Origin: Clostridiaceae bacterium AF10-41
GTDB lineage: Bacteria; Bacillota; Clostridia; Clostridiales; Clostridiaceae
Direction: 5' to 3'
DNA length: 64,000 nt
NCBI GenBank assembly: GCA_027686065.1
Contig: JAQCTH010000003.1
Span: 1 to 64,000 of the forward strand
Shown: in pieces, positions 1 to 9,811 of the stretch
Position numbering within the stretch: position 1 is the first letter of the stretch
Layout: every line of letters starts with the position of its first letter
Notes under the pieces: model-generated
What the model was told of the DNA's origin: nothing
Database searches by the model: none
Seen by the model: only the letters and a program-made list of their open reading frames with translations
Translations under genes and position numbers: made by a program

Positions 1-39
1 ACTGTAGGTTCTGGAGTTGTTACTAGTATAATAGGATAA
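1..39 (+). CDS. tuf: Elongation factor Tu, C-terminal end (partial)
   Basis: The first twelve codons read TVGSGVVTSIIG followed by TAA. This matches the end of EF-Tu, which closes with a TVG-x-GVV segment in domain III. EF-Tu delivers aminoacyl-tRNA to the ribosome as a GTP complex. Only the last 12 residues are inside the window, so the call rests on this tail and on position: tuf commonly precedes the S10 operon in Firmicutes. A terminator follows at 76-112, so the ribosomal block downstream is transcribed separately. Confidence 0.8.
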   Translation, partial: TVGSGVVTSIIG

Positions 40-75
40 TAATTAAGATAATATAAATTAAATGTGATCACATTA

Positions 76-112
76 AGAGAGTAAGGGGACGCCTTTACTC
101 TCTGTTTTTTTC
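76..112 (+). terminator. Rho-independent terminator after tuf
   Basis: A 9-bp stem AGAGAGTAA / TTACTCTCT (76-84 with 95-103), extended by three inner pairs, is followed by GTTTTTTT. It ends the transcript that includes tuf. The stretch 113-303 is A/T-rich spacer in which I see no gene. Confidence 0.9.
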
Positions 113-303
113 TTTAATAATTATTTGTTGTAAATGATTAATATATTATAATAAGTTAATAATAATAATGAGGCAAATATTACAAAAAAAAAATTGTTGA
201 TAATTTAATAAAAGCAATATAAAATATATTAGCAAAGGAAATAATAATTTCGAGATAATAATAAAACATGCTTTAAATTTTATCAAAAAAGGGCAAAAAA
301 CTC

Positions 304-332
304 TTGAAAAGGCTATGTAAACATAGTATAAT
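304..332 (+). promoter_or_regulatory. Promoter of the S10 operon
   Basis: TTGAAA at 304-309 and a perfect TATAAT at 327-332 are separated by exactly 17 bp. It lies about 200 bp upstream of rpsJ, with no gene between, and is the obvious start of the ribosomal protein superoperon. Confidence 0.85.
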
Positions 333-339
333 AAAGAAG

Positions 340-536
340 TTGTATAGCGAACAGCGATGAGTCAGGAGGTTGCCGGACTTCCGGGTTAATTCTTGATGAG
401 TATGTTAGGATCTAGAATCCAACGACAGGGGTTTTGTAAAACTGTGTGATTAAGTATGAAACACGTGGAGCAGTTTATAGAACATCCGCTGTTGTGCGTT
501 AGAAGTAAAGCGTACATGAAAAGGAGGGAAACCAAG
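340..536 (+). promoter_or_regulatory. Structured 5' leader of the S10 operon
   Basis: About 200 nt lie between the promoter and the rpsJ start. The leader is richer in G and C than nearby spacer and holds several short hairpins, such as GGAT-CTAGA-ATCC near 409-420 and a GCCGG..CCGGG segment near 374-386. In other bacteria S10 operons are controlled through a leader RNA bound by L4, so an autoregulatory role is plausible here. This is inference; I cannot show which protein binds. An in-frame upstream ATG at 456 exists but lacks a ribosome binding site. Confidence 0.55.
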
Positions 537-845
537 ATGTCAAAACAAAAAATAAGAATCAGATTAAAGGCTTTTGATCACAATATATTAGATCAATCAG
601 CTGAAAAAATTGTTGAAACAGCGAAATCAACAGGAGCTAAAGTTGCAGGACCAGTTCCACTACCAACTGAAAAAGATGTTGTTACTATATTAAGAGCTGT
701 TCACAAGTACAAAGATTCAAGAGAGCAATTCGAAATCAGAACACACAAAAGATTAATCGATATAGTTAATCCATCACCAAAGACAGTTGATGCGTTAATG
801 AGATTAAACTTACCAGCAGGTGTTGATATCGAAATAAAGCTATAG
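537..845 (+). CDS. rpsJ: 30S ribosomal protein S10
   Basis: S10 is a 30S head protein that also acts as NusE in antitermination. The 102-residue protein begins [15 protein letters not shown], the usual S10 opening, and matches the family length of about 102-103. I chose ATG 537 because AGGAGGGAAACCAAG stands just upstream. The reading frame stays open to an ATG at 456, but that would add 27 unrelated residues and has no ribosome binding site. It is the first gene of the S10 operon, 78 bp before rplC. Confidence 0.97.
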   Translation: MSKQKIRIRLKAFDHNILDQSAEKIVETAKSTGAKVAGPVPLPTEKDVVTILRAVHKYKDSREQFEIRTHKRLIDIVNPSPKTVDALMRLNLPAGVDIEIKL

Positions 846-923
846 TTAATACTTATTAAATAAACAGTTTGAACGGTTAAGATTGTTAAACAATCCGCTG
901 ATACGTTTAGGAGGTGTAAATAC

Positions 924-1553
924 ATGAAAAAAGCTATATTAGGAAAGAAAATTGGGATGACTCAAATTTTCGATGAAAATGGAAAAGTTGTTCCTGTAAC
1001 AGTAGTAGAAGCTGGCCCATGTGTTGTTGTTCAAAAGAAAACTATCGAAAAAGATGGTTATGAAGCAATACAAGTAGGTTTTGGAGATGTTAGAGAAAAA
1101 TTAGTTAACAAGCCAAAAAAAGGTCACTATGCTAAAGCAGGAGTTTCATTAAAGAGAAAGTTAAGAGAATTAAGATTAGAAGACTGCTCAGCTTATGAAG
1201 TTGGTCAAGAAATAAAGGCCGACTTATTTGAAGTTGGAGAAAAGATTGATGTATCAGGAGTTTCTAAAGGAAAGGGATTCCAAGGGGTTATCAAGAGATG
1301 GAATGCTAATAGAGGACCAATGACTCACGGTTCTAAATTCCACAGAGCAGTAGGTTCTATGGGAGCTTCATCAGATCCATCAAGAACTTTCAAAAACAAG
1401 AATATGCCAGGACATATGGGAGCTGTTAACACAACAGTATTAAACTTAGAAGTAGTTAAGGTTATAGCTGAAAAGAACTTAATACTAATCAAGGGTGGTA
1501 TCCCAGGACCTAATAAAGGTACAGTAGTAATAAGAAATGCAGTTAAAGCTTAA
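924..1553 (+). CDS. rplC: 50S ribosomal protein L3
   Basis: L3 nucleates 50S assembly and reaches toward the peptidyl transferase centre. The 209-residue protein opens [16 protein letters not shown] and carries the signature [11 protein letters not shown] at residues 131-141, followed by the [11 protein letters not shown] loop that extends into 23S rRNA. Its length is normal for the family. AGGAGGTG lies 7 bp before the ATG. It is second in the S10 operon, with rplD 24 bp downstream. Nothing unusual is seen. Confidence 0.97.
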   Translation: MKKAILGKKIGMTQIFDENGKVVPVTVVEAGPCVVVQKKTIEKDGYEAIQVGFGDVREKLVNKPKKGHYAKAGVSLKRKLRELRLEDCSAYEVGQEIKADLFEVGEKIDVSGVSKGKGFQGVIKRWNANRGPMTHGSKFHRAVGSMGASSDPSRTFKNKNMPGHMGAVNTTVLNLEVVKVIAEKNLILIKGGIPGPNKGTVVIRNAVKA

Positions 1554-1577
1554 TTTCTGTAGAAAGGAGGAAACAGG

Positions 1578-2198
1578 ATGCCTACAGTAGGATTATTTAA
1601 TCAAGAAGGAAAACAAGTTGGAGATATCCAATTAAACGATAATGTGTTCGGAGTTGAAGTTAACACTGATGCTATGCATCAAGTTGTAGTTGCTTTATTA
1701 GCAAACAAGAGACAAGGAACTCAATCAGCTAAGACAAGAGCTGAGGTTAGAGGAGGCGGAATCAAGCCTTGGAGACAAAAGGGAACTGGTAGAGCAAGAC
1801 AAGGTTCTATTAGAGCGCCACAATGGATCAAGGGTGGTATAGTATTCGCACCAAAGCCAAGAGATTACAGAATGTCAGTACCAAAGAGCATGAGAAGAGT
1901 AGCTATGAAGTCTGCTTTAACTAGTAAAGTTCAAGACGGACAAATGGTAGTACTTGAAACATTAGCATTCGAAGCTCCAAAGACTAAGAAAATGATTGAG
2001 GTTTTAAAAGCATTTGATGCTAAGAAAACTTTAATAGTAACTGGAGACGCTAATGAAGTACTTTACAAATCAGCTAGAAATATTGCTGACGTACAAATTA
2101 TGCCAGTTAACAACATCAATGTTTATGATTTATTAAAGTTTGAGAAATTAATCATAACTAAGGATGCTGTATCAAAAATCGAGGAGGTGTACGCATAA
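1578..2198 (+). CDS. rplD: 50S ribosomal protein L4
   Basis: L4 binds 23S rRNA, lines the exit tunnel and in some bacteria represses its own S10 operon. The 206-residue protein has the long basic tunnel loop at residues 58-77 ([20 protein letters not shown]) and the usual C-terminal globular domain. AAAGGAGG precedes the ATG. Its stop codon overlaps the rplW start by one base (TAATG), which suggests translational coupling. It would be the natural ligand of the long leader upstream of rpsJ, although this is not shown by the sequence. Confidence 0.97.
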   Translation: MPTVGLFNQEGKQVGDIQLNDNVFGVEVNTDAMHQVVVALLANKRQGTQSAKTRAEVRGGGIKPWRQKGTGRARQGSIRAPQWIKGGIVFAPKPRDYRMSVPKSMRRVAMKSALTSKVQDGQMVVLETLAFEAPKTKKMIEVLKAFDAKKTLIVTGDANEVLYKSARNIADVQIMPVNNINVYDLLKFEKLIITKDAVSKIEEVYA

Positions 2199-2488
2199 TG
2201 ACAAGCTACGATATAATAAGAAAGCCTGTTATCACTGAAAAAAGTATGACTGCTATGGCAGACAAAAAGTACACTTTCATAGTTCAAATTAATGCAAACA
2301 AAGTTCAAATTAAGAAGGCTGTAGAAGAAATCTTCGGCGTTAAAGTTGAAAAAGTTCAAACGATAAGAACTATGGGAAAAACAAAGAGAATGGGCGTACA
2401 TGTAGGAAAAAGAGCAGACTTCAAGAAAGCTGTTATTACTTTAACAGAAGACAGCAAGAACATTGAATTCTTTGAAGGAATGCAATAA
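2198..2488 (+). CDS. rplW: 50S ribosomal protein L23
   Basis: L23 sits at the polypeptide exit tunnel and is a docking site for trigger factor and signal recognition particle. The protein has 96 residues, opens with the typical [12 protein letters not shown] and ends with a short basic region, all normal for bacterial L23. The start overlaps the rplD stop by one base. A ribosome binding site (GAGGAGGTG) lies inside the end of rplD, 7-10 bp upstream. Confidence 0.97.
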   Translation: MTSYDIIRKPVITEKSMTAMADKKYTFIVQINANKVQIKKAVEEIFGVKVEKVQTIRTMGKTKRMGVHVGKRADFKKAVITLTEDSKNIEFFEGMQ

Positions 2489-2552
2489 CGCGAATAAAGC
2501 GTATTATTGGTATTTAAATACCAGAGAAGCTTAAAGTAAGGAGGGAATTTAC

Positions 2553-3386
2553 ATGGCAGTTAAAAAGTTTAGACCAACTACCCCATCAAGAAGAGAAATG
2601 ACAATGGCTACTTTTGAAGAAATTACAACAAGTACACCAGAAAAATCACTTGTCGTTTCACTAAGCAAAACTGGTGGTAGAAATGCTCAAGGTAAAATAA
2701 CTGTTAGACACCACGGTGGTGGAGCTAAGAGAAAATATAGAATAATAGATTTCAAGAGAAATAAGGATGGTGTTCCAGCAAAGGTTGCTACAATAGAATA
2801 CGATCCAAATAGAACGGCGTACATTGCATTAGTTGTATATGCTGATGGTGATAAGAGATATATAATAGCTCCAGTTGGATTAAAGGTTGGAGATGTTATA
2901 GTTTCAGGTCCAGATGCTGATATTAAAGCAGGAAACGCTCTTCCATTAAAGAACATACCAGTAGGTACTTTTGTTCATAATGTAGAACTACAAATCGGTA
3001 AAGGTGCTCAAATGGTAAGATCAGCTGGTACTACAGCTCAATTAATGGCTAAAGAAGGAAATTATGCAACGCTAAGATTACCTTCAGGCGAAATGAGATA
3101 TGTAAGAATAGAATGTAGAGCTACAATCGGAACTGTGTCAAATGCTACTAACGATATAATAAATATCGGTAAAGCAGGTAGAAAGAGACATATGGGATGG
3201 AGACCTACAGTTAGAGGTTCTGTAATGAACCCTTGCGATCACCCTCACGGTGGTGGAGAAGGTAGATCACCAATTGGTAGACCGAGTCCAGTTACTCCAT
3301 GGGGTAAACCAGCACTTGGATATAAGACAAGAAAGAATAAGAAGTATTCTGACAGATTCATAATAAAGAGAAGAAACGATAAGTAG
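2553..3386 (+). CDS. rplB: 50S ribosomal protein L2
   Basis: L2 is one of the most conserved 50S proteins and helps subunit joining and peptidyl transfer. The 277-residue protein has the OB-fold and SH3-like parts in the expected order and the diagnostic [11 protein letters not shown] segment near residues 228-238. Its histidine H230 aligns with the functionally important His229 of E. coli. The C terminus is the usual basic tail ([17 protein letters not shown]). AAGGAGGG precedes the ATG. The 64-bp gap after rplW contains no gene. Confidence 0.98.
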   Translation: MAVKKFRPTTPSRREMTMATFEEITTSTPEKSLVVSLSKTGGRNAQGKITVRHHGGGAKRKYRIIDFKRNKDGVPAKVATIEYDPNRTAYIALVVYADGDKRYIIAPVGLKVGDVIVSGPDADIKAGNALPLKNIPVGTFVHNVELQIGKGAQMVRSAGTTAQLMAKEGNYATLRLPSGEMRYVRIECRATIGTVSNATNDIINIGKAGRKRHMGWRPTVRGSVMNPCDHPHGGGEGRSPIGRPSPVTPWGKPALGYKTRKNKKYSDRFIIKRRNDK

Positions 3387-3454
3387 TATGAAGAGAAGTT
3401 TATATTCTCTTCATGGCTTGTCAGCCTAGAGATTATGAAGGGAGGCAAATTATA

Positions 3455-3739
3455 GTGAGTAGATCAACAAAAAAAGGACCTTTTGTACAAGAAGGACTTT
3501 TAAAGAAAATTGAGGAAATGAATGTTAGTGGAGATAAGAAGGTTGTTAAAACTTGGTCAAGAAGTTCAACAATATTCCCACAAATGATCGGTCATACAAT
3601 TGCTGTTCACGATGGAAGAAAGCATGTTCCAGTTTTCATAAGTGAAGACATGGTAGGACATAAGCTTGGTGAGTTCGCATTAACAAGAACTTACAGAGGA
3701 CACGATTATGACGAAAAAGCAGCAAGAAAAAGAAAGTAA
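3455..3739 (+). CDS. rpsS: 30S ribosomal protein S19
   Basis: S19 forms a complex with S13 in the 30S head near the A-site tRNA. With the GTG at 3455 the protein is 94 residues ([16 protein letters not shown]...), the normal length. The frame is open to an upstream ATG at 3413, but that would add 14 unrelated residues. GGGAGGC at 3440-3446 is positioned correctly for the GTG. The family motif [15 protein letters not shown] is present, followed by the basic C-terminal region. Confidence 0.95.
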   Translation: MSRSTKKGPFVQEGLLKKIEEMNVSGDKKVVKTWSRSSTIFPQMIGHTIAVHDGRKHVPVFISEDMVGHKLGEFALTRTYRGHDYDEKAARKRK

Positions 3740-3760
3740 TCCCGGAAAGGAGGAACATAA

Positions 3761-4096
3761 ATGGAAGCTAGAGCTATAGCTAAATATGTTAGAATGTCTC
3801 CAACAAAAGTAGGAGTAGTTCTTGATTTAATAAGAGGAAAAAATATTCAAGAGGCTTTCGCTATTTTACAATACACTCCAAAAGATGCAGCTGTTGCTAT
3901 AAACAAGGTTTTAAAATCAGCTGTTGCTAATGCAGAAAATAATCATGAAATGGACGTAGAAAGATTATATGTAGCAGAAGCATTCGTTGGTGCAGGTCCA
4001 ACATTAAAGAGATTCAGACCAATGGATCACGGAAAAGCATTTAGAATTAACAAAAGAACAAGTAACATTACACTTGTAGTTAAAGAAAGAGCTTAG
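3761..4096 (+). CDS. rplV: 50S ribosomal protein L22
   Basis: L22 lines the exit tunnel with L4, and its extended beta hairpin is a site of macrolide resistance mutations. The 111-residue protein starts [16 protein letters not shown] and includes the hairpin [19 protein letters not shown] at about residues 78-96. Length and motifs are ordinary. AAAGGAGG stands 7 bp upstream. It lies between rpsS and rpsC in the conserved S10 order. Confidence 0.97.
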   Translation: MEARAIAKYVRMSPTKVGVVLDLIRGKNIQEAFAILQYTPKDAAVAINKVLKSAVANAENNHEMDVERLYVAEAFVGAGPTLKRFRPMDHGKAFRINKRTSNITLVVKERA

Positions 4097-4115
4097 AAAG
4101 AAGGAGGGAAATCAA

Positions 4116-4784
4116 GTGGGTCAAAAAGTACATCCTCACGGACTTAGAGTAGGAGTTATCAAGGATTGGGATGCTAAATGGTATGCTTCAAAGAAAAATT
4201 TTGCAGACAATCTAATAGAAGATGACAAAATCAGAAAATTCGTAAAGAAAGAACTTTTCTCAGCTGGTATTTCAAAGATTGAAATTGAAAGAGCTGCTAA
4301 GAGAGTTAAATTAAATATATATACTGCTAAACCAGGTGTCATCATCGGAAGAGGTGGATCAGGAATAGAAGCTTTAAAAGCTAAATTAGCGAATTTAGTT
4401 GATAATAGAAATTTATTAATTAATATAGTGGAAGTTAAAAATGCTGAAGCTGATGCTCAATTAATGGCAGAAAATATTGCTGCACAATTAGAAAAAAGAG
4501 TATCTTTCAGAAGAGCTATGAAACAAAGCATTCAAAGAGCTATGAGACTTGGAGCTAAGGGTGTTAAGACAGCTTGCTCAGGTAGACTAGGTGGTGCTGA
4601 AATAGCAAGAACTGAACAATATCATGAAGGAACAATTCCACTACAAACTTTAAGAGCAGATATCGATTATGGATTTGCAGAAGCTGATACAACTTACGGA
4701 AAAATCGGTGTAAAAGTTTGGGTTTATAATGGAGAAGTTCTTCCAACTAAAAAAGTTGAAAAGAAGGAAGAAGTTAACGCGTAA
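4116..4784 (+). CDS. rpsC: 30S ribosomal protein S3
   Basis: S3 sits at the mRNA entry channel and has helicase activity with S4 and S5. The 222-residue protein opens with the family sequence [13 protein letters not shown] and has the type-2 KH domain GxxG loop in [15 protein letters not shown] near residue 75. It uses a GTG start at 4116, fixed by AAGGAGGG just upstream. The charged tail ([11 protein letters not shown]) is variable in this family. Confidence 0.97.
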   Translation: MGQKVHPHGLRVGVIKDWDAKWYASKKNFADNLIEDDKIRKFVKKELFSAGISKIEIERAAKRVKLNIYTAKPGVIIGRGGSGIEALKAKLANLVDNRNLLINIVEVKNAEADAQLMAENIAAQLEKRVSFRRAMKQSIQRAMRLGAKGVKTACSGRLGGAEIARTEQYHEGTIPLQTLRADIDYGFAEADTTYGKIGVKVWVYNGEVLPTKKVEKKEEVNA

Positions 4785-4801
4785 GAAAGGAGGAATTAGT
4801 C

Positions 4802-5236
4802 ATGTTAATGCCTAAGAGAGTTAAGCATCGTAAGGTACAACGTGGTAGAATGAAAGGAAAAGCTACAAGAGGTAATTTCCTTGCATATGGAGACTTTGGT
4901 ATTCAAGCTACAAATTGTGGTTGGATAACTAGTAACCAAATAGAATCTGCCAGAATTGCTATAAACAGATATATCAGAAGAGGAGGAAAACTTTGGATAA
5001 AGATTTTCCCAGATAAGCCAGTAACTGAAAAACCAGCTGAAACAAGAATGGGTTCAGGTAAAGGTTCACCAGAATATTGGGTAGCAGTAGTTAAACCTGG
5101 TAGAGTTTTATTCGAGTTATCAGGAGTTAATGAAGAAGTTGCAAGAGAAGCTATGAGACTTGCATCACACAAGCTTCCTGTAAAGTGTAAATTCGTTACA
5201 AGAAGAGATTTTGAGGAAATGGGTGGTGAAGAATAA
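4802..5236 (+). CDS. rplP: 50S ribosomal protein L16
   Basis: L16 contacts A- and P-site tRNA in the 50S subunit and is a late assembly protein. The 144-residue protein begins [16 protein letters not shown] and contains the conserved segment [21 protein letters not shown] at about residues 81-101. Its length matches the bacterial family. AAAGGAGG lies 8 bp before the ATG. Its stop codon shares one base with the rpmC start, so the two are probably translationally coupled. Confidence 0.97.
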   Translation: MLMPKRVKHRKVQRGRMKGKATRGNFLAYGDFGIQATNCGWITSNQIESARIAINRYIRRGGKLWIKIFPDKPVTEKPAETRMGSGKGSPEYWVAVVKPGRVLFELSGVNEEVAREAMRLASHKLPVKCKFVTRRDFEEMGGEE

Positions 5237-5448
5237 TGAAGGCTAGAGAATTAAAAGAATTAAGAGCAAATAATCCTCAAGATTTAAAGGTTAAATTAAA
5301 TGACCTTAAGGCTGAGTTATTCAACTTAAGATTTCAATTAGCTACAGGTCAATTAGAAAATCCTATGAGAATAAGAGAAGTAAAAAAATCTATAGCCCAA
5401 ATCAAAACCATCATAAGAGAAGAAGAGATCAGGGCTTTCGAGCAGTAA
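5236..5448 (+). CDS. rpmC: 50S ribosomal protein L29
   Basis: L29 is a small two-helix protein next to L23 at the tunnel exit. The protein has 70 residues, with the typical [14 protein letters not shown] start and the [19 protein letters not shown] core. Its start overlaps the rplP stop (TAATG). It is followed 22 bp later by rpsQ, the normal gene order of this operon. Confidence 0.97.
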   Translation: MKARELKELRANNPQDLKVKLNDLKAELFNLRFQLATGQLENPMRIREVKKSIAQIKTIIREEEIRAFEQ

Positions 5449-5470
5449 ATCTGAAAGGAGGTAACTCTTA

Positions 5471-5725
5471 ATGGAAAGAGGATTAAGAAAGAAAAAAATA
5501 GGTAGAGTTGTTTCAGATAAAATGGATAAGACAATAGTTGTCGCTGTTGAAACTAAGGTTAGACATCCACTATATGGAAAAACTGTTAATAGAACAACTA
5601 AGTTTAAGGCTCATGATGAAAACAATGAAGCTAAAATTAATGATAGAGTTTTAATTATGGAAACTAGACCATTATCTAAGGATAAGAGATGGAGACTTGT
5701 TGAAATAGTTGAAAAAGCTAAATAG
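5471..5725 (+). CDS. rpsQ: 30S ribosomal protein S17
   Basis: S17 is a primary 16S rRNA binding protein with an OB fold. It is 84 residues long and opens [22 protein letters not shown], with the HPLYGKTV segment typical of the family. AAAGGAGG lies 8 bp upstream of the ATG. It sits between rpmC and rplN as usual. Confidence 0.97.
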   Translation: MERGLRKKKIGRVVSDKMDKTIVVAVETKVRHPLYGKTVNRTTKFKAHDENNEAKINDRVLIMETRPLSKDKRWRLVEIVEKAK

Positions 5726-5753
5726 GCTTTAAGGCTGAAAGGAGGGTAATTCA

Positions 5754-6122
5754 ATGATACAACAACAAACCTTATTAAAGGTAGCAGATAACTCAGGTGC
5801 AAAGGAAATTATGTGCATAAGAGTTTTAGGCGGATCAAAAAGAAAGTTCGGTAACATTGGAGATGTAATAGTTGCTAGCGTTAAAAGTGCAACACCAGGC
5901 GGAGTTGTTAAAAAAGGAGACGTTATAAAAGCTGTTATAGTTAGATCAGTTAGAGGATTAAGAAGAGCTGATGGTTCATATATAAAATTTGATGAAAATG
6001 CAGCTGTTGTTATAAAGGATGATAAGCAACCAAGAGGAACTCGTATCTTCGGACCAGTTGCTAGGGAGCTAAGAGATAACGAATTTAACAAGATTTTATC
6101 ATTAGCACCTGAAGTTCTATAA
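5754..6122 (+). CDS. rplN: 50S ribosomal protein L14
   Basis: L14 forms part of the subunit interface and contacts L19 and 16S rRNA. The 122-residue protein starts [18 protein letters not shown], the family hallmark, and ends with [18 protein letters not shown]. The length is exactly typical. AAAGGAGGG lies 8 bp before the ATG. The next gene, rplX, begins 17 bp after the stop. Confidence 0.98.
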   Translation: MIQQQTLLKVADNSGAKEIMCIRVLGGSKRKFGNIGDVIVASVKSATPGGVVKKGDVIKAVIVRSVRGLRRADGSYIKFDENAAVVIKDDKQPRGTRIFGPVARELRDNEFNKILSLAPEVL

Positions 6123-6139
6123 TAGAGGAGGTGTCTCAT

Positions 6140-6454
6140 TTGAAGGTACATGTTAGAAAGAACGACAAAGTTGTAGTTGTTTCAGGTAAAGACAAAGGAA
6201 AAACTGGTGAAGTTTTAAAAGTATATCCTAAGACAGGCAAAGTTATTGTTCAAGGAGTTAATATAGTTAAAAAGCACCAAAAGCCAACTAGAGCTAATGC
6301 TCAAGGTGGAATCATAGAAAGAGAAGGAGCTATATACAGCTCAAAAGTTATGTTATACTGCACAAAGTGCAAAAATGCTACAAGAGTAAGCAATAAAATC
6401 TTAGAAGACGGTACTAAGGTTAGAGTTTGTAAGAAGTGTGGAGAAACATTCTAG
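6140..6454 (+). CDS. rplX: 50S ribosomal protein L24
   Basis: L24 initiates 50S assembly. I set the start at TTG 6140, giving MKVHVRKNDKVVVVSGKDKG and 104 residues. A GTG at 6131 is in frame but lies inside the ribosome binding site (GAGGAGGTG at 6125-6133). The KOW domain is at residues 5-40. Cysteines C74, C77, C97 and C100 form two CxxC pairs, so this is the zinc-binding form of L24. It follows rplN by 17 bp. Confidence 0.95.
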   Translation: MKVHVRKNDKVVVVSGKDKGKTGEVLKVYPKTGKVIVQGVNIVKKHQKPTRANAQGGIIEREGAIYSSKVMLYCTKCKNATRVSNKILEDGTKVRVCKKCGETF

Positions 6455-6476
6455 AATCTGAAAGGAGGTACTAATT

Positions 6477-7019
6477 ATGACAACAAGACTTCAAGAAAAG
6501 TATCAAAAAGAAGTAATTCCAGCTATGATTGAAAAGTTCGGATATAAAAATATAATGGAAGTTCCAAAGCTTGAAAAGGTAGTTATCAACATGGGAGTTG
6601 GAGAAGCTAAGGACAATCAAAAAATATTAGAAGCAGCAATGAATGATTTAACAATAATTGCAGGTCAAAAGCCAATCTTAACTAGAGCAAAGAAATCAGT
6701 TGCTAACTTTAAAATAAGAGAAAACATGGCTTTAGGATGTAAGGTTACATTAAGAAAAGCAAAGATGTATGAATTTGCTGATAAATTAATGGCTATTGCT
6801 CTTCCAAGAGTTAGAGATTTCAGAGGAGTTTCAAGCAAAGCCTTTGATGGTAGAGGAAACTACTCACTAGGAGTAAAAGAGCAATTAATATTCCCAGAAA
6901 TTGAATACGATAAAATCGATAAGGTTAGAGGAATGGATATCATCTTCGTTACATCAGCTAACACTGACGAAGAAGCAAGAGAATTATTAAGATTCCTTGG
7001 TATGCCATTTGCTCAATAA
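6477..7019 (+). CDS. rplE: 50S ribosomal protein L5
   Basis: L5 binds 5S rRNA and contacts the P-site tRNA and the 30S head. The 180-residue protein carries the typical [13 protein letters not shown] segment near residue 30, the [20 protein letters not shown] segment near residues 63-82, and a C-terminal [27 protein letters not shown] lies 7 bp before the ATG. Length and gene order are normal. Confidence 0.98.
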   Translation: MTTRLQEKYQKEVIPAMIEKFGYKNIMEVPKLEKVVINMGVGEAKDNQKILEAAMNDLTIIAGQKPILTRAKKSVANFKIRENMALGCKVTLRKAKMYEFADKLMAIALPRVRDFRGVSSKAFDGRGNYSLGVKEQLIFPEIEYDKIDKVRGMDIIFVTSANTDEEARELLRFLGMPFAQ

Positions 7020-7034
7020 TAAGGAGGGAAAACC

Positions 7035-7220
7035 GTGGCACGTAAAGCTATTATTGAAAAGTGGAAAAAAGAACCTAAATATAAAACAAGAGCTTATACA
7101 AGATGCAGAATATGTGGAAGACCACATTCAGTATTAAAGAAGTTTGGTATTTGCCGTATATGTTTTAGAGAACTTGCTTACAAGGGTCAAATCCCTGGTT
7201 GTAAGAAAGCAAGTTGGTAA
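7035..7220 (+). CDS. rpsZ: 30S ribosomal protein S14, zinc-binding type Z
   Basis: S14 is a late-assembling protein of the 30S head. This is the short 61-residue zinc form: C24-x2-C27 and C40-x2-C43 frame [11 protein letters not shown], the classic zinc ribbon of type Z S14. It uses a GTG start (GTGGCACGTAAA) with AAGGAGGG 6-8 bp upstream. The alternative zinc-free long form is not found in this window. Confidence 0.97.
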   Translation: MARKAIIEKWKKEPKYKTRAYTRCRICGRPHSVLKKFGICRICFRELAYKGQIPGCKKASW

Positions 7221-7251
7221 AAAACTGATGTAGTGAAAGGAGGCACATTAA

Positions 7252-7650
7252 ATGGTTATGACAGATCCTATCGCAGATTTGCTAACACGTATTAGAAATG
7301 CAAATGCTGTAAGACATGAAGTAGTAGAAGTTCCTTCATCAAATATGAAGAAGGCTGTTGCAAATATATTATTACAAGAGGGATATATTAAAGAATTAGA
7401 GGAATATAACGATGGTGTTGTTCCAATGTTAAGAATATCTCTTAAATATGGCGCAGATAAAGAAAGAGTTATAACTGGTATAAAGAGAATATCTAAACCA
7501 GGACTAAGAGTTTACTGCAAGAAAGACGAAATTCCAAAGGTATTAAGCGGACTAGGTATCGCTATAATATCAACTTCATCAGGTTTATTAGTTGATAGAG
7601 AAGCAAGAAAAGCTGGATTAGGCGGAGAAGTAGTTTGCTACGTTTGGTAA
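7252..7650 (+). CDS. rpsH: 30S ribosomal protein S8
   Basis: S8 binds helix 21 of 16S rRNA and in E. coli represses the spc operon. The 132-residue protein opens [18 protein letters not shown] and ends with [13 protein letters not shown], both diagnostic. ATG 7252 lies about 7 bp from AAAGGAGGC. An ATG two codons later is also usable and would change little. The gap to rplF is 63 bp. Confidence 0.97.
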   Translation: MVMTDPIADLLTRIRNANAVRHEVVEVPSSNMKKAVANILLQEGYIKELEEYNDGVVPMLRISLKYGADKERVITGIKRISKPGLRVYCKKDEIPKVLSGLGIAIISTSSGLLVDREARKAGLGGEVVCYVW

Positions 7651-7713
7651 TATCCAAAGTAGAAAGTAAGTAAATTAACATATATCAGAACAAGTAAAAC
7701 AGGAGGTGCGATT

Positions 7714-8256
7714 ATGTCAAGAGTAGGTAGATTACCTATAGCTATACCTGCAGGCGTAACTGTAGCTGTTACAGCGGAAAATGTTGTTTCAGTTAAGGGT
7801 CCAAAGGGCGAACTTGTTAAAGCTATGAATAAAGACATGAATATAGCAGTTGAAAACAACCAAGTTGTTGTAACTAGACCTAGCGATCAAAAAGAGCACA
7901 GAGCTCTTCATGGTTTAACTAGAGCATTAATCAACAACATGATAATCGGAGTTGAAAAAGGATTTGAAAAGAACTTAGAGTTAATAGGTGTTGGTTATAG
8001 AGCTCAATTACAAGGTAAGAAACTTGTAATGAACTTAGGATATTCACATCCAGTTGAAATAGAACCAATCGAAGGTGTAACTTTCGAAACTCCAGCTGCA
8101 ACAAAAGTTGTTGTTAAGGGGATCGATAAGGAAAAGGTTGGAGCAGCTGCGGCTGATATAAGATCATGGAGAAAGCCTGAACCATATAAGGGTAAGGGAA
8201 TTAAGTATGATAACGAAGTAATCAGACGTAAAGAAGGTAAAACTGGTAAGAAATAA
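7714..8256 (+). CDS. rplF: 50S ribosomal protein L6
   Basis: L6 sits near the sarcin-ricin loop and the factor-binding site. The 180-residue protein has the duplicated L6 fold. It starts [15 protein letters not shown] and ends with the signature [30 protein letters not shown] lies 6 bp before the ATG. Its neighbours rpsH and rplR follow the spc operon order. Confidence 0.98.
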   Translation: MSRVGRLPIAIPAGVTVAVTAENVVSVKGPKGELVKAMNKDMNIAVENNQVVVTRPSDQKEHRALHGLTRALINNMIIGVEKGFEKNLELIGVGYRAQLQGKKLVMNLGYSHPVEIEPIEGVTFETPAATKVVVKGIDKEKVGAAAADIRSWRKPEPYKGKGIKYDNEVIRRKEGKTGKK

Positions 8257-8276
8257 TAGAAAGGAGTGAAACCTTT

Positions 8277-8639
8277 ATGTTCAAGAAGGTAGACAGAAAA
8301 GCTAGTAGAGAAAGACGTCACCTAAGAGTACGTAAGAAAATTTCTGGTACTCCTGAAAGACCAAGACTTTCAGTATATAGAAGTGAAAAAAACATATATG
8401 CTCAAATTATAGATGATGTTAATTCAGTAACTTTAGTTGCAGCTTCAAGCTTAGATAAAGCAGTAGATGTTAAAGTAGGCGGAAATAAAGAAGCAGCTAA
8501 ATTGGTTGGTGAATTAATAGCTAAGAAAGCTTTAGAAAAAGGAATTTCAGAAGTTGTATTCGATAGAGGTGGATACGTATATCACGGAAGAGTTCAAACT
8601 TTAGCTGAAGCTGCTAGAGAAGCAGGCTTAAAATTCTAA
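8277..8639 (+). CDS. rplR: 50S ribosomal protein L18
   Basis: L18 carries 5S rRNA into the central protuberance with L5. The 120-residue protein has a basic N terminus ([16 protein letters not shown]), the [19 protein letters not shown] core and the C-terminal [22 protein letters not shown] motif. AAAGGAGTG lies 8 bp upstream of the ATG. Length and order are as expected. Confidence 0.98.
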   Translation: MFKKVDRKASRERRHLRVRKKISGTPERPRLSVYRSEKNIYAQIIDDVNSVTLVAASSLDKAVDVKVGGNKEAAKLVGELIAKKALEKGISEVVFDRGGYVYHGRVQTLAEAAREAGLKF

Positions 8640-8658
8640 TAAACAAGGAGGGAAATAC

Positions 8659-9156
8659 ATGAGAATCGATCCTAGCACACTAGACCTTAAGGAAAAGGTT
8701 GTTAACATAAACAGAGTAACTAAGGTTGTTAAGGGTGGTAGAAACTTCAGATTCAGCGCTTTAGTAGTTGTCGGTGACGAAAACGGACACGTAGGCGTTG
8801 GAATGGGTAAGTCAATAGAAATCCCAGAAGCAATTAAAAAAGGAATAGAAGATGCTAAGAAAAACTTAGTAAGTGTTGCAATTGTTGGAACAACTGTTCC
8901 TCATCAAATATATGGAAAGTTCGGAACTGGAAAAGTTCTTATAATGCCAGCTAAGGAAGGTACAGGAGTTATCGCTGGAGGCCCAGCAAGATCTGTATTA
9001 GAATTAGCAGGATTAAAGGATGTTAGAGCTAAGTCATTAGGTTCAAACAATCCTAAAAACATGGTAAGTGCTACAATCAACGGTTTAGCAAACTTAAGAA
9101 CAGCTGAAGATATAGCTAAATTAAGAGGCAAAACTGTAGAAGAAATTTTAGGTTAG
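8659..9156 (+). CDS. rpsE: 30S ribosomal protein S5
   Basis: S5 helps decoding fidelity and mRNA unwinding; mutations in it can give spectinomycin resistance or ram phenotypes. The 165-residue protein has the double-stranded-RNA-binding-like N-terminal domain ([19 protein letters not shown]) and the C-terminal S5 domain ([20 protein letters not shown]). AAGGAGGG lies 7 bp before the ATG. The stop is followed at once by the ribosome binding site of rpmD. Confidence 0.98.
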   Translation: MRIDPSTLDLKEKVVNINRVTKVVKGGRNFRFSALVVVGDENGHVGVGMGKSIEIPEAIKKGIEDAKKNLVSVAIVGTTVPHQIYGKFGTGKVLIMPAKEGTGVIAGGPARSVLELAGLKDVRAKSLGSNNPKNMVSATINGLANLRTAEDIAKLRGKTVEEILG

Positions 9157-9168
9157 GAGGGAAAAGCA

Positions 9169-9348
9169 ATGGCAAAGATTAAAGTTACTCTAGTAAAGAG
9201 TTTAATTGGAAGAAAAAAAGACCATATTGCTACTGCACATGCCCTTGGACTTAAGAAGATCGGTAAGACAGTAGAACATGAAGAAACTCCTCAAATCAGA
9301 GGAATGATCAACAAAGTTGACTACCTACTAAAAGTAGAAGAAGTTTAA
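9169..9348 (+). CDS. rpmD: 50S ribosomal protein L30
   Basis: L30 is a small 50S protein of the ferredoxin-like L30/L7e fold. The 59-residue frame reads [19 protein letters not shown] and continues with [20 protein letters not shown] and [17 protein letters not shown], a full match to bacterial L30. Its length is normal. AGGAGGG ends 7 bp before the ATG. It occupies the expected slot between rpsE and rplO. Confidence 0.97.
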   Translation: MAKIKVTLVKSLIGRKKDHIATAHALGLKKIGKTVEHEETPQIRGMINKVDYLLKVEEV

Positions 9349-9369
9349 TAAGAGGAGGTGCATTGAGTA

Positions 9370-9810
9370 ATGAAACTTCATGAATTAAAACCAGCAGAAG
9401 GAAGTAAAAAAGCTCCAAAGAGAGTTGGTAGAGGTACTGGTTCAGGTTTAGGTAGAAATGCCGGAAAAGGTGAAAAAGGCCAAAATGCTAGATCAGGCGG
9501 CGGAGTAAGACCAGGATTTGAAGGCGGTCAAATGCCATTATACAGAAGACTTCCTAAGAGAGGATTCACAAATATATTTGCTAAACAATATGTTAGCATT
9601 AACGTTGATAGATTAAATATATTTGAAAATGGAACAGAAATAACACCAGAAGTTTTACTTGAAAGAAGAGTAGTAAGTAAGGTAAAAGACGGAGTTAAGA
9701 TTTTAGGAAATGGGACATTAGAGAAGAGCCTAACTGTTAAAGGATGTAAGTTCTCAAAATCAGCGGCTGAAAAGATAGAAGCAGCTGGAGGAAAAGTTGA
9801 GGTGATTTAG
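9370..9810 (+). CDS. rplO: 50S ribosomal protein L15
   Basis: L15 is a late assembly protein reaching deep into 23S rRNA through a glycine- and arginine-rich arm. The 146-residue protein has this arm at about residues 14-50 ([21 protein letters not shown]) and the C-terminal globular part ending [15 protein letters not shown]. The end of the gene contains the ribosome binding site GAGGTGATT for secY, which starts 2 bp after the stop. Confidence 0.98.
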   Translation: MKLHELKPAEGSKKAPKRVGRGTGSGLGRNAGKGEKGQNARSGGGVRPGFEGGQMPLYRRLPKRGFTNIFAKQYVSINVDRLNIFENGTEITPEVLLERRVVSKVKDGVKILGNGTLEKSLTVKGCKFSKSAAEKIEAAGGKVEVI

Positions 9811-9811
9811 T

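Noticed and set aside
456-536. In-frame N-terminal extension of rpsJ from ATG 456
   Set aside because: It adds 27 residues foreign to S10, lacks a ribosome binding site and lies in the structured leader; ATG 537 has a strong site and gives the family length.
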